DNA of 64,000 bases from Nostoc sp. C052 (GTDB lineage Bacteria > Cyanobacteriota > Cyanobacteriia > Cyanobacteriales > Nostocaceae), in the NCBI RefSeq assembly GCF_013393905.1, contig NZ_CP040272.1, forward strand, positions 7,511,501-7,575,500. Direction: 5' to 3'. Below are positions 24,111 through 32,841 of this stretch, one piece after another (the first letter of the stretch is position 1; every line of letters starts with the position of its first letter). Below the pieces are notes generated by a model, which was not told the DNA's origin, did no database searches, and saw only the letters and a program-made list of their open reading frames with translations. The position numbers and the translations under genes are program-made.

Positions 24111-25274
24111 TTACTTACCCATACCTAATTGTTGAGCTTTTTGGTAAACTTTACCCTCGGTTAATAGGGAAGGCGCAATCACAACTTCGACTTGCTGCAT
24201 TTCTTTAATATTTTTCGCTCCTAAAGTGCCCATGCTCGTCTTTAAGGCTCCTACAAGGTTGTGTGTGCCATCATCTAGTCCTGCTGGGCCAAGGAGTATT
24301 TGCTCTAGGCTACCAGTGCTGCCAACGCGAATGCGGGTGCCACGAGGTAAGACGGGGCTGGGAGTTGCCATGCCCCAATGAAACCCCCGCCCTGGGGCTT
24401 CTGTGGCTCTGGCAAAGGGGGAACCAATCATCACACCATCGGCACCACAGGCGATACATTTGCAAATGTCGCCACCAGTGATTAAACCGCCATCAGCAAT
24501 AATGGGGATATAGTTACCAGTTTCGTTGTAGTAATCATCTCGTGCGGCGGCACAATCAGCGATCGCAGTTGCTTGTGGCACACCCACACCTAACACCCCA
24601 CGAGAAGTACAAGCCGCACCTGGCCCAATTCCCACTAGTATCCCAGCTGCCCCAGCTTTCAACAAATTCAAGGTAACTTCGTAAGTTACGCAATTCCCCA
24701 ACACCACGGGGATGGGCATGGAACGGCAAAATTCTGCTAAATCAAGTGGTACTAAAGACTCTGGTGAAAGATGTGCAGTAGAAACGACTGTAGCTTGGAC
24801 AAAAAATAAATCGGCCCCAGCTTTTGCCACCGCCTCACCATATTTACTTGCACCGGCTGGAGTTGCACTTACCGCTGCAATGGCACCTTGTTGTTTAATT
24901 TCCTGAATACGTTGTTCAATTAATTCCGGCTTTATTGGTTCGGCATAGAGTTCTTGCATCAAGGCAACAAATTCATCTTTCCCCACAGAGGTAATTCGAT
25001 CTAATATTGGCTCTGGATCAGCATAGCGAGTTTGAATCCCCTCTAAATTGAGGACACCTAATGCTCCTAACTGTGACAAACGTACAGCTACACGAACATC
25101 TACTACGCCATCCATTGCACTGGCAATTATCGGGATTTCTCGCTCAATATTACCAATACGCCACTTAGTATCTGCCAAACTAGGGTCTAGTGTTCTGTTA
25201 CCAGGGGCTAGAGCAATTTCATCTATTCCGTAAGCTCTGCGAGCTGTTTTTCCCCGCCCAAGTTGAATTTCCAC
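24111..25274 (-). CDS. guaB3: GuaB3 family IMP dehydrogenase-related protein
   Basis: The 387-residue protein is a CBS-less IMPDH relative. It starts with MEIQLGRGKTARRAYGIDEIALAPG, typical of GuaB3, and has the barrel motifs PIIASAMDGV, GIGPGAACTSRGVLGVG (catalytic Cys loop) and IADGGLITGGD, then GSPFARATEAPG. Canonical IMPDHs have a CBS pair and are about 490 residues. Cyanobacterial GuaB3 has been reported to convert IMP to XMP. The Yfr1-trxA context downstream is conserved among cyanobacteria. The Yfr1 hairpin lies beyond its 3' end. Confidence 0.94.
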   Translation of the reverse strand: MEIQLGRGKTARRAYGIDEIALAPGNRTLDPSLADTKWRIGNIEREIPIIASAMDGVVDVRVAVRLSQLGALGVLNLEGIQTRYADPEPILDRITSVGKDEFVALMQELYAEPIKPELIEQRIQEIKQQGAIAAVSATPAGASKYGEAVAKAGADLFFVQATVVSTAHLSPESLVPLDLAEFCRSMPIPVVLGNCVTYEVTLNLLKAGAAGILVGIGPGAACTSRGVLGVGVPQATAIADCAAARDDYYNETGNYIPIIADGGLITGGDICKCIACGADGVMIGSPFARATEAPGRGFHWGMATPSPVLPRGTRIRVGSTGSLEQILLGPAGLDDGTHNLVGALKTSMGTLGAKNIKEMQQVEVVIAPSLLTEGKVYQKAQQLGMGK

Positions 25275-25520
25275 GCTTTAAATCTTCTCAAATCTGTTTA
25301 AGCTAGGGTATCAAATTGTGGGCGGAGTTGGAGTGTTTTTTTCCTGAACTACACTAGACATTTCCGAACTGTCTAAGCTGCGGCTCAAAACTTTGGTGGA
25401 TGCAAAATACACACCAAGGAAGCAAATGAGGAAAAGTTGTTTATTTGTTTAACTGAGTTGATGCTAATAATCTTGACGTTATAGTAATCCTATCTGAATT
25501 TGTGAAAATTCGTGGTTTCC

Positions 25521-25554
25521 AGATCCCCGACTTCTTTAAAGAAGTTGGGGATCT
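25521..25554. repeat. Palindromic dispersed repeat / hairpin
   Basis: Arms AGATCCCCGACTTCTTT and AAAGAAGTTGGGGATCT form a near-perfect 17-bp inverted repeat followed by AATTTTT. It is a frequent cyanobacterial intergenic repeat. The rest of the 25275-25747 spacer has no gene; at 25715-25745 the 9-bp unit AAAATCCAA is repeated about four times. Confidence 0.75.
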
Positions 25555-25747
25555 AATTTTTCACGAGTGATTTAGTAATGCTAGATGTTCTCTTTCTTTG
25601 CTTGTCTTTACTTAGGTCAAGATCATCCAAATTTCCCTAAATGCCACCAAATTGGAATATTTTGCATCGTTTTCAAGCGATAAATCTTGAGATTCAGAAG
25701 ATTTTCAAATCCAAAATCCAAAATCCAAAATCCAAAATTGATTTGAT

Positions 25748-26317
25748 TTACCGTTTGTTTTTAGCGGCATCAACACCAGTGTAACCAGTCGCTAACCAAA
25801 GTATCGCTCTTGCCCCATCGCGAACAGATTTTTCGATAGATTCAGGAGGTTTTTCTGAAGGAACTGGCACCGGTTTTAAATAAATACCCCGACTACCCAA
25901 AATAATTTCGCCAATGACACAGGCCCGGCGCATGTGGAAGTCTGAAGTAATCAAATAAACGCTCTTGATTCCACGACGTTGCAAATCATCCACCAACGTA
26001 GTAAAATTGGTAACTGTATCTACTGCTTCGTAATCCAAGTGTAAACGTTTAGGATCGACACCAGCTTTGGTAAACACTCGTTGGGTGAATGTACGTGGAC
26101 TACCGCCTGTAATCCAAATTGGTATATTTGGATGCTCGCGAACGAATTTTGCTGTAAACTTCTCTCGCTCTAAATGTTTCGTTGAACCACCCAACACTAC
26201 AACTGCTTGCGGCTGCACAAATTGGTTTTGTACTTCTTTGTATCCCCACCAGATGATTAGCGGTAGGGCAAAAGCCGTAAAACGCAAAGATTTACCTGTA
26301 AAGATTAGCTTATTCAA
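25748..26317 (-). CDS. YdcF/SanA/ElyC-family (DUF218) membrane-anchored protein
   Basis: The 189-residue protein has a membrane anchor near the N-terminus (about residues 12-26). The DUF218 core follows: AVVVLGGSTKHLEREKF, IWITGGSPRTFTQRVF, LHLDYEAVDTVTNFTTL and YLITSDFHMRRACVIG. The family is linked to envelope processes such as peptidoglycan or vancomycin sensitivity in enterobacteria, but no reaction is firmly established. The 60-residue ORF at 26334-26516 ends 16 bp upstream on the same strand, so the two may be co-transcribed. Confidence 0.88.
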   Translation of the reverse strand: MNKLIFTGKSLRFTAFALPLIIWWGYKEVQNQFVQPQAVVVLGGSTKHLEREKFTAKFVREHPNIPIWITGGSPRTFTQRVFTKAGVDPKRLHLDYEAVDTVTNFTTLVDDLQRRGIKSVYLITSDFHMRRACVIGEIILGSRGIYLKPVPVPSEKPPESIEKSVRDGARAILWLATGYTGVDAAKNKR

Positions 26318-26333
26318 GGCTCAATAACTTTAT

Positions 26334-26516
26334 TTACTCAGTCCAAAATTTTCTCTGACTAGAAGAAAAAAACAATTGATAGTAGAGTAGCAAACTTCCA
26401 AAGAATATGCCCAAATATAAATTTGGTTGATTCTTGTATTGCAACGCGATTAAGCGTGCTTGAAGTTTTTCCTCTAATTGATGGATTATCCTAACCTGTC
26501 TCGGACGATTCATCAA
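26334..26516 (-). CDS. Small hypothetical membrane protein
   Basis: The 60-residue ORF starts with a basic helix (MMNRPRQVRIIHQLEEKLQA) and continues into a hydrophobic segment (LYLGIFFGSLLLYYQLFF). It lies immediately before the YdcF-like gene on the same strand. I do not recognise the family; the amphipathic helix plus membrane segment and the tight spacing favour a real gene. Confidence 0.5.
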   Translation of the reverse strand: MMNRPRQVRIIHQLEEKLQARLIALQYKNQPNLYLGIFFGSLLLYYQLFFSSSQRKFWTE

Positions 26517-26628
26517 AGGGTGTTAACCACTTTATATAGTGCTTCTCATTTCTATGATGGACAAGGTAGGTAGCACAGTTGCTTATGCTACCTCACAACT
26601 GCTATATATATAAATTGCCTGAAGACAA

Positions 26629-26702
26629 CGGGACTGGTGCGACTTGAACGCACGACCTGACGCTTAGGAGGCGTCCGCTCTATCCAACTGAGCTACAACC
26701 CC
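26629..26702 (-). tRNA. tRNA-Arg (anticodon CCT)
   Basis: The minus strand folds as a full cloverleaf of 74 nt: acceptor GGGGTTG/CAGTCCC with two G-U pairs, D-arm GCTC...GAGC, anticodon stem GACGC/GCGTC with loop CTCCTAA (anticodon CCT, Arg AGG), and T-arm GTGCG-TTCAAGT-CGCAC. Discriminator base G. CCA is not encoded. It is flanked by the small membrane protein and the tocopherol cyclase. Confidence 0.96.
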
Positions 26703-26735
26703 AACTACGAAGCATATATAATTGTAGCAGCAGTT

Positions 26736-27824
26736 TTAGCGAGATTGCCAACAATTATCCCAAGAGCCGCCGCCTACTTCTAAACCACACAGAAGACTTT
26801 CTGCTTTAAGAATTATTTTAGATTTTCTCCCATTTAGTTCTCGTAATTCTAAATTTAGTTTTCCTTGCATGGTGTCTCGGCAACAGTATTTTAAACCTTC
26901 CGCTGTGGGCGCACGTAGAGGTTTACCAGGTAGATGGGTGGTTCCTGTCAATTCAATTTCGTAGCTTGAGTTACTAGCTTTCATTTGCCATCTACCCCAA
27001 GGCTGAATTTCCCAATCTACTTGGGAATTCCAGGGAACGAATTCATAAAACTTGCCTTGATAGTGTAAGCCAATCATCGCTACAGATTCCATCCACCACA
27101 GTACGCCCCGCCTTCCACCGCCAGCAGTTAATGCTAAATCGGGTTCGCCTTCAAAGCAATTGCAATTTATCCAAAACCATTTTTGCGGAAAAGCACCACC
27201 CCAATTTTTCTCGCCGTAGGCTGGGGCGTTGGTGAATTCGTAGATTTTACCATTCCAGTCAATTTTTCCGCTGGCTAGACCGTGAGCCATCAAAATTTGC
27301 CATCCTGGTTCAAAAATCTGCAAGAATGACAGCCAGCCTGCGGTTGATTGCTGAATGCTATTTTGATTTCCCCAACCGTATACTGGTTGAATTTCATACT
27401 GCCAACGGCAATAATTATTGGTGGCGCGTTCGCGAATTATTCCCTGATTCAAGGTGGCTGTAGCTTGATAGCCTTCTTGAACATGATGCTCAAACTCTGC
27501 TGGTAGCAGGTATAGGGGAGAAACTTGCAAATCTGTTTTACCCCAATGACCTAAACCCAGAACATCTCGACTACCCCAAAATTTATTGACATCAGGGAAA
27601 GTACGACATAAATATTCATCATCCGGGCCGAGAATTTGGGCTGCACCGCCACTGTGAGGTTTACCGCCGATGGGGTCTTCAATGGAGTACATAAAGGCGA
27701 ATGTTTGTCCAATTTCCGGTAGCGTAACGCGGTAATACCAGCCTTCAAAGAAGCGGCGACTAGTGTCATCCCAGTGATAACCAGAATGGGGCGTTTGGAG
27801 AGAATTTACGGGAATAGTTAACAT
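26736..27824 (-). CDS. Tocopherol cyclase
   Basis: The start ATG at 27824 (MLTIPVNSLQTPHSGYHWDD) is chosen because the conserved family N-terminus begins there; the longer frame from 27872 would overlap the divergent DnaJ gene. The 362-residue enzyme matches the Synechocystis slr1737/VTE1 type: PHSGYHW, FFEGWYYRV, FAFMYSIEDP, KFWGSRD, GWLSFL-FEPGWQIL, EKNWGGAFPQKWFWI and the C-terminal AGLEVGG-type LCGLEVGGGSWDN. It closes the chromanol ring of tocopherols from phytylated quinols at the membrane. This is a phototroph marker. Confidence 0.94.
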   Translation of the reverse strand: MLTIPVNSLQTPHSGYHWDDTSRRFFEGWYYRVTLPEIGQTFAFMYSIEDPIGGKPHSGGAAQILGPDDEYLCRTFPDVNKFWGSRDVLGLGHWGKTDLQVSPLYLLPAEFEHHVQEGYQATATLNQGIIRERATNNYCRWQYEIQPVYGWGNQNSIQQSTAGWLSFLQIFEPGWQILMAHGLASGKIDWNGKIYEFTNAPAYGEKNWGGAFPQKWFWINCNCFEGEPDLALTAGGGRRGVLWWMESVAMIGLHYQGKFYEFVPWNSQVDWEIQPWGRWQMKASNSSYEIELTGTTHLPGKPLRAPTAEGLKYCCRDTMQGKLNLELRELNGRKSKIILKAESLLCGLEVGGGSWDNCWQSR

Positions 27825-27849
27825 AGATATAGTTGCCGATTTTTTCAGT

Positions 27850-28461
27850 ATGCGCGATCGCTTCGATATCAATGATGCTTATGAAATTCTTGGGCTAGAA
27901 CCCGGTGCTTCTCAAGCACAGGTGAAGCGAAATTACCGTAAACTGGTGAAAATTTGGCATCCCGATCGCTTTGTTGACCAAAAGCAAAAGCAGGAAGCTG
28001 AAGAAAAAATTAAATCAATCAATGCAGCTTACAACAAGCTCAAATCTGAAAGTCCATCTGAGCCTCCCCTTCCTGAAAATCCCTCTTCATCTTCGCCTAA
28101 AAATCCCCCAAAAATATCTGTCAATCGTTGGGATGCAGAAACTTTCTATACTTTAGGGGTAGAGAATGCTACTAGAGGAAGATATGAAGATGCGATCGCA
28201 GATTTTACCCACGCCATTCGTCTCAATCCTTACTATGTTGAAGCATATAAGTATCGGGGGCTAGTTTGTTCTCAACTGGGATACGAATATAGAGCTGCTT
28301 CAGATTTAAATAAAGCTGCACAAATAGAAGAAGAGTTAAGAAATCCGGGTGCTGCGCGTGTATCGCGATCGCCTAGATATGTATCAAAACCTAGACCTTT
28401 GGTAGAAAGATTTTGTCAGAGGATAAAAAGTTTACTGCGATTAAATCGGCGTTGGAGATAG
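27850..28461 (+). CDS. J-domain protein with TPR repeats
   Basis: The 203-residue protein has an N-terminal J domain (about residues 4-60: NDAYEILGLEPGASQAQVKRNYRKLVKIWHPDRF with the HPD tripeptide) and a Pro/Ser linker. One or two TPR units follow (about residues 98-160: FYTLGVENATRGRYEDAIADF, YVEAYKYRGLVCSQLGY), then a basic tail. J domains stimulate DnaK ATPase and the TPR likely selects clients. Start ATG is embedded in a HIP1 octamer (ATGCGCGATCGC). The next gene repeats the same J-TPR head, so the pair arose by duplication. Confidence 0.9.
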   Translation: MRDRFDINDAYEILGLEPGASQAQVKRNYRKLVKIWHPDRFVDQKQKQEAEEKIKSINAAYNKLKSESPSEPPLPENPSSSSPKNPPKISVNRWDAETFYTLGVENATRGRYEDAIADFTHAIRLNPYYVEAYKYRGLVCSQLGYEYRAASDLNKAAQIEEELRNPGAARVSRSPRYVSKPRPLVERFCQRIKSLLRLNRRWR

Positions 28462-28539
28462 CAGCACTACATCTGGAGTTAGTTAATACTTATACTTGGG
28501 AATACTAAGTATAGTTAGATTTGCTGCTGATTTCCTAGT

Positions 28540-29985
28540 ATGAGCGATCGCCTTGACATAAATCATGTTTACGATATCCTGGGGTTAAAACCAGGTGCAT
28601 CTGTTGATGAGGTTAAGCAAGCTTACCGCCAGATAGCTAAGACTTGGCATCCAGATTGTTTTATTGAACCGCAGCAAAAGCTAGAAGCGGAAGAAAAAAT
28701 CAAAGAAATCAATCAAGCTTATGCAAAGTTAAAGTCTTATCAGCCAGATGAGACAAATAAATCTGCTTCCACTTTTACCAAAATTGATTTAACTCCATCC
28801 AATGCTGAAAGTTTGTACAAACTGGGCATAGAGAAAGCTCAAAGAGGAAAATATACTGAAGCAATAGAATACTTTACCCAAGCGATTCGTCTTAACACCA
28901 ACTACTTTGAAGCCTATAAATACCGAGGGCTTGCTTGCTCAAAACTAGGATATGAAAATAGGGCTTGGTCAGATTTCAAAAATGCCAAAGAACTGGAACT
29001 GAAACAGGAAAAAGCACCACCTAAACCTACATCACCACCGCCAAAGCCACCAACACCTGAAACTATATCGCCACCACCACCTGAATCACAGTCTCAACCT
29101 TCACCGTGGAAATGTCTACACACTCTGACTCATTTGAACTGGGTTTTTACAACTGCAATTAGTCCAGATGGGCAAATTTTGGCTAGTGGAAGTAGTGATA
29201 ATACTATCAAGATTTGGCATCTCGACACAGGGAAATTATTACATACTCTCACTGGTCATAGAAAATGGGTAAGATGCCTAGCCTACAGCCCAAATAGCCA
29301 AACTCTGGTTAGTGGTAGTGATGACAGCAGCATGATGATTTGGGAAGTGTCTACAGGTAAATTACTCAATACACTCAAAGTACATTCAACCCCAGTTTTT
29401 TCTGTAATCATTAGTCCAGATAGTCAGACTATCCTAAGTGGCGGTACAGACACTACTATCAAGGTTTCCCATATAGAGATGGGATTATTGCACGTCCTCA
29501 AAGGTCATTCTGACTTGGTTCATTGCCTTGCTATTTGCCCAAAACAGCAGATTTTAATCAGTGGTAGTGCAGACAATACAATTAAAACGTGGAATTTGAA
29601 GAGTAAAAAACTGCTACAAACTCTCAAAGGGCATTCAGGTTGGGTGACTTGTGTCGCCATTAGCCCTGATGGAGAAATTTTAGCTAGTAGCAGTTATGAC
29701 CAGACTATCAAGTTATGGAATATCAATACAGGTAAGCTAATTAACACACTTGCTGGACATCACAGTTATGTTTGGTCTGTTGCTTTTAGCCCTGATGGTC
29801 AGAATCTTGCCAGTGCTAGCGCGGACTGTACCATAAAGTTATGGCACATTAGCACTGGACAACAACTCTACACGCTGGGCAACCATTCAGATTGGGTTAA
29901 CTCTGTTGCTTTCAGCCCTGATGGCAAAACTTTGGTTAGTAGTAGTCGAGATATGACCATCAAGCTTTGGCGATGCGACATCTAA
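28540..29985 (+). CDS. J-domain / TPR / seven-bladed WD40 protein
   Basis: The 481-residue protein has a J domain (residues 4-62, WHPDCF with HPD), a TPR pair (about 88-150), a Pro-rich linker (KPTSPPPKPPTPE) and seven WD40 repeats (about 192-481) of the form SPDGQILASGSSDNTIKIW, enough to close one propeller. It combines DnaK recruitment with a protein-binding scaffold. The J-TPR half is paralogous to the gene 78 bp upstream, with the same ATG-in-HIP1 start. No membrane segment is seen. The partners are unknown. Confidence 0.92.
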   Translation: MSDRLDINHVYDILGLKPGASVDEVKQAYRQIAKTWHPDCFIEPQQKLEAEEKIKEINQAYAKLKSYQPDETNKSASTFTKIDLTPSNAESLYKLGIEKAQRGKYTEAIEYFTQAIRLNTNYFEAYKYRGLACSKLGYENRAWSDFKNAKELELKQEKAPPKPTSPPPKPPTPETISPPPPESQSQPSPWKCLHTLTHLNWVFTTAISPDGQILASGSSDNTIKIWHLDTGKLLHTLTGHRKWVRCLAYSPNSQTLVSGSDDSSMMIWEVSTGKLLNTLKVHSTPVFSVIISPDSQTILSGGTDTTIKVSHIEMGLLHVLKGHSDLVHCLAICPKQQILISGSADNTIKTWNLKSKKLLQTLKGHSGWVTCVAISPDGEILASSSYDQTIKLWNINTGKLINTLAGHHSYVWSVAFSPDGQNLASASADCTIKLWHISTGQQLYTLGNHSDWVNSVAFSPDGKTLVSSSRDMTIKLWRCDI

Positions 29986-30296
29986 CAACAAATGAAAAAT
30001 TTAGAGAATTGAAGCAAATTGCTAGATTTTTCGATCAATCCATTAATTGACAGTTTAATAACATCCATCTTTGGGATACTCTTTCTCTTGATTAAGCATT
30101 AACTCTCTAAAGATTCAGTATTAACTCCCTGGAGATAGAGCCACTTGTTTTAGGGCAGAGGTTATTCTGAGATTACCAACAGTTGAGTAGTAAATAAAAC
30201 TCAATATTTATCAGCAACATATATTTTCAGTTCATTAAAATCTCTTGTTTTTAGAAAGCTTTAGTTTGTCAATATCCTATTTGAGGAGTGAAATCA
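29986..30296. other. Spacer without gene
   Basis: I see no coding frame or strong hairpin in this 311-bp AT-rich stretch. It must hold the promoter of the following gene, whose ribosome-binding site GAGGAG lies at 30283-30288. Confidence 0.5.
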
Positions 30297-31034
30297 ATGT
30301 CTATTCCCAATGAACGCGAAATCAAAAACAGTGAAGTTAAGCAAGAATCTTACACTGATATTAATGGCAATACTCAGACCAATTTCACACAAACCACTGA
30401 AACAGTTAAGAACAATACAACTAATCCCAACACTTACACTAACGGTTACGTACATGGTCGAAATGTTGAGCGTAACTACCAGCAAGCAGATTTAGCGCAG
30501 CGTGATGAAAACAATGCTAGTGGTGGTTTGCTGTTGGGTATTATCATAACTTCCCTGCTTGGTTTGGTTATAGGTGGGGTTTGGTACTTCAACCAGCAGA
30601 ATAACGCTGCGGTTAATAATGCTGTGCCAGTAGTGGTTCCTGTACCGAGTAAGAGTAATCCAACGCCCAGTGCATCTCCTCAACCACCAACGACGATAAT
30701 CGAAAGAACTAGGGAAGTACCTGTACCTGTTGCTGTTCCTGTTCCCCAACAGCAGGCTGTGCCTCCATCTGCACCTCGCCAACCGAATATTAACATTACT
30801 ATTCCACCCCAACAGCCTGCGGCAGAAAAAGCACCTTCTATAACTCAGCCAACCCCGAAAGCGGCACAAAATCCGGCGACAAGTCCAACTACTAATACTC
30901 CGACTTCACAGAACGATAGTTCAGGTACGAAAAGTGATAGCTCTAAAACTACTCCACCTCAAGGAGTAGACCAATCAAACAGTACATCTAATAGTGGTTC
31001 TTCTACCGCAGGTGATGCGACTACAGGTAATTAG
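30297..31034 (+). CDS. Hypothetical membrane-anchored Pro/Ser/Thr-rich protein
   Basis: The start ATG at 30297 is favoured over the in-frame GTG at 30288 because GAGGAG lies 8 bases before it. The 245-residue product has a polar N-terminal region with Asn/Thr-rich text, one transmembrane helix (GGLLLGIIITSLLGLVIGGVWYF) near residue 75-97 and a low-complexity tail rich in Pro, Gln, Ser and Thr (VPVPSKSNPTPSASPQPP, VPVPVAVPVPQQQ). The topology suggests a cytoplasmic head and a long disordered periplasmic tail. No family is recognised. A MITE begins two bases after the stop. Confidence 0.65.
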   Translation: MSIPNEREIKNSEVKQESYTDINGNTQTNFTQTTETVKNNTTNPNTYTNGYVHGRNVERNYQQADLAQRDENNASGGLLLGIIITSLLGLVIGGVWYFNQQNNAAVNNAVPVVVPVPSKSNPTPSASPQPPTTIIERTREVPVPVAVPVPQQQAVPPSAPRQPNINITIPPQQPAAEKAPSITQPTPKAAQNPATSPTTNTPTSQNDSSGTKSDSSKTTPPQGVDQSNSTSNSGSSTAGDATTGN

Positions 31035-31035
31035 A

Positions 31036-31171
31036 ACTCTTGCAAAAGTGCTTTTTGCACTCTCGTGGGAAAAGGGTAAAGCCTTCGGCTGGGGAAAGGG
31101 GTAAAGGGGATTTTCTTCCCTTTCCCCTTTACCCTTTCCCCCTTCCTCTTTTCCCGACTTATGCAAGAAGT
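31036..31171. mobile_element. MITE with GC-rich hairpin
   Basis: Terminal inverted repeats (ACTCTTGCAAAAGT and, reversed, ACTTCTTGCATAAGTCGGGA) enclose a long purine/pyrimidine hairpin (GGGGAAAGGGGTAAAGGGGA against TCCCTTTCCCCTTTACCC). No transposase is encoded. The 31172-31740 remainder holds no gene that I can support. Confidence 0.65.
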
Positions 31172-31620
31172 TTATTCTGGTCAATAACGGCTTCTGAACT
31201 TTTAGCCCACTTGATAATGTCGGTATTCATGCCAATATATAACAAGTGGGATAATTCTTAAGCAATATTTCGGAATTATTGCGATAAATTAATGGTAATC
31301 AAGTTTAGTAAATGTGTGTTGTAGCTAAACAAACACAATGCTAGATTAAGACCAAGGTACAAACAGGTTAAAAGTTAAACAAAACTTTCAAGTTAGAGCC
31401 TGTGCCTCCTGCTCTAATGTTCTCGCGATCGCTCCGAAGTTGTGGCATCCATTGAATGTATTTGCCTTAAGTTCAATGAGTTGTTTTGGAGGTTTTAAAA
31501 CGCACTGCCAGAAAATGCCTGCCTAGTTGGAATTTTAGGATGTGCAATTCTGAGTATAGCGATCGCGAATACTGTCCACCAAATTTTAAATTTAGTTACT
31601 CCTGAATTCTCCAATCTTCA

Positions 31621-31673
31621 AGAAACCGCCCCAAGCTGCTGACATTTATCTATCGTAGCTTCCGGCGGTTTCT
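31621..31673. terminator. Intergenic hairpin
   Basis: AGAAACCGCC pairs perfectly with GGCGGTTTCT across a 33-base loop that can itself pair partly (AAGCT/AGCTT). It stands alone between convergent genes and could terminate either one or be a small RNA end. Confidence 0.4.
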
Positions 31674-31745
31674 GCTTTGAGTGTTATTGCATTTAAATTG
31701 CACTCAGACCAGCAAAAGCTGTCCTTTGTCATTAGTAATTTATTT

Positions 31746-31839
31746 TGACTAATGATCAATGACTAATGACCAATGACTAATGACCAATGACTAATGACCA
31801 ATGACCAATGACCAATGACTAATGACCAATAACTAATCA
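31746..31839. repeat. Heptameric STRR array overlapping a gene end
   Basis: About thirteen 7-bp units of the form TGACTAA / TGACCAA. The array runs into the 3' end of the metallophosphoesterase gene at 31833 and supplies its last residues (SD) and TAG stop on the minus strand. Confidence 0.85.
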
Positions 31840-32687
31840 CTAATTAAGGTAATTACAGTCACTTCTGGCGGACAAAATAAACGTCCTGGGCGGTAAGTTC
31901 CTAAACCACGATTGACATATAGTTGATTTTCTTCTACCTTGTGAAACCCTTGCGCCCACTCCCAATATCGCACTACTTTAGAACAGTCTCCTAGAAAAAA
32001 TGTTATCCAACGCCGCAATTTTTTGGGAATTTGTTTGAGTAGCTTTTTGTAATAAAATACTAGAGGGCCAATACCCGGAATTACGATGTGACCACCGTGG
32101 GTATGACCAGATAGTTGCAAATCTACGCGCCATTGTTGCAATATCTTGGCTGTATCTGGGTTATGAGATAAAACAATCCGCGGTGTCACAGAATCTAGTT
32201 GATTCATAACTGGTGCGGGGTAAAATTCCCGTGACCAATAATCAGCTAGTCCAACGAATGGTAATTCTTTTCCTAGTGGATAGGCAATTTCATTCCAAAG
32301 CACATGCACCCCAATGCTAGTTAACGCCTGTGTAACTTCTACTTTGGAGTGGCTGTAATAGATATCGTGGTTCCCAAGTACGGCGTAAATACCACAGCGA
32401 CTTTGCAAATGTTTGAGTCGAAGCACCAGTTGGTGAATTGGTGCAGGATCGTCAGTTACGTAGTCACCAGTTAATAAAATTAAATCTGGTTCAGCTTCGT
32501 TAGTAACTGCGATCGCTTTTTCTAACATATCTTCCGACAGTCGCAAACCATCATAGTGAAAATCTGACAACTGTACTAACGTTGTACCTTGTAAAGATGC
32601 AGGAAGTTTTGCAATCTTAACCGTTATTTTATCTACTCTTAAATGTCCCGTAAACAACCAATGCATAAGCAAACCGATACTCCTCAT
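31833..32687 (-). CDS. Calcineurin-like metallophosphoesterase, copy 1
   Basis: The 284-residue enzyme has all metal-binding motifs: LSDFHYDGL (DxH), LLTGDYVTDD (GD), VLGNHDIYYS (GNHD), VLSHNPDTA and LSGHTHGGHIVIPG (GHTH). An N-terminal hydrophobic stretch (LLMHWLFTG) could tether it to the membrane, as in the YkuE-like phosphodiesterases. The substrate is unknown. It is a close paralogue of the next gene on the same strand, with long identical stretches such as LRLSEDMLEKAIAVTNEAEP. Its C-terminal residues come from an STRR array. Confidence 0.9.
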   Translation of the reverse strand: MRSIGLLMHWLFTGHLRVDKITVKIAKLPASLQGTTLVQLSDFHYDGLRLSEDMLEKAIAVTNEAEPDLILLTGDYVTDDPAPIHQLVLRLKHLQSRCGIYAVLGNHDIYYSHSKVEVTQALTSIGVHVLWNEIAYPLGKELPFVGLADYWSREFYPAPVMNQLDSVTPRIVLSHNPDTAKILQQWRVDLQLSGHTHGGHIVIPGIGPLVFYYKKLLKQIPKKLRRWITFFLGDCSKVVRYWEWAQGFHKVEENQLYVNRGLGTYRPGRLFCPPEVTVITLISD

Positions 32688-32841
32688 ACCAGCGCTTACA
32701 GCTTACCAAAAATAAAAATGTAACTTGATAAAATGCAATAATTTATGTCATCTACTCCAGATACAATTGATTCATTGATTCAAAGTTATGCGGTCAAAAC
32801 AAGTATTATTAGCCCAGAATCCCTGCTGTAATTGCGTTCTT

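Noticed and set aside
30975..31261. ORFs on both strands between 30.97 and 31.26 kb
   Set aside because: They follow the purine/pyrimidine hairpin of a MITE and have low-complexity products.
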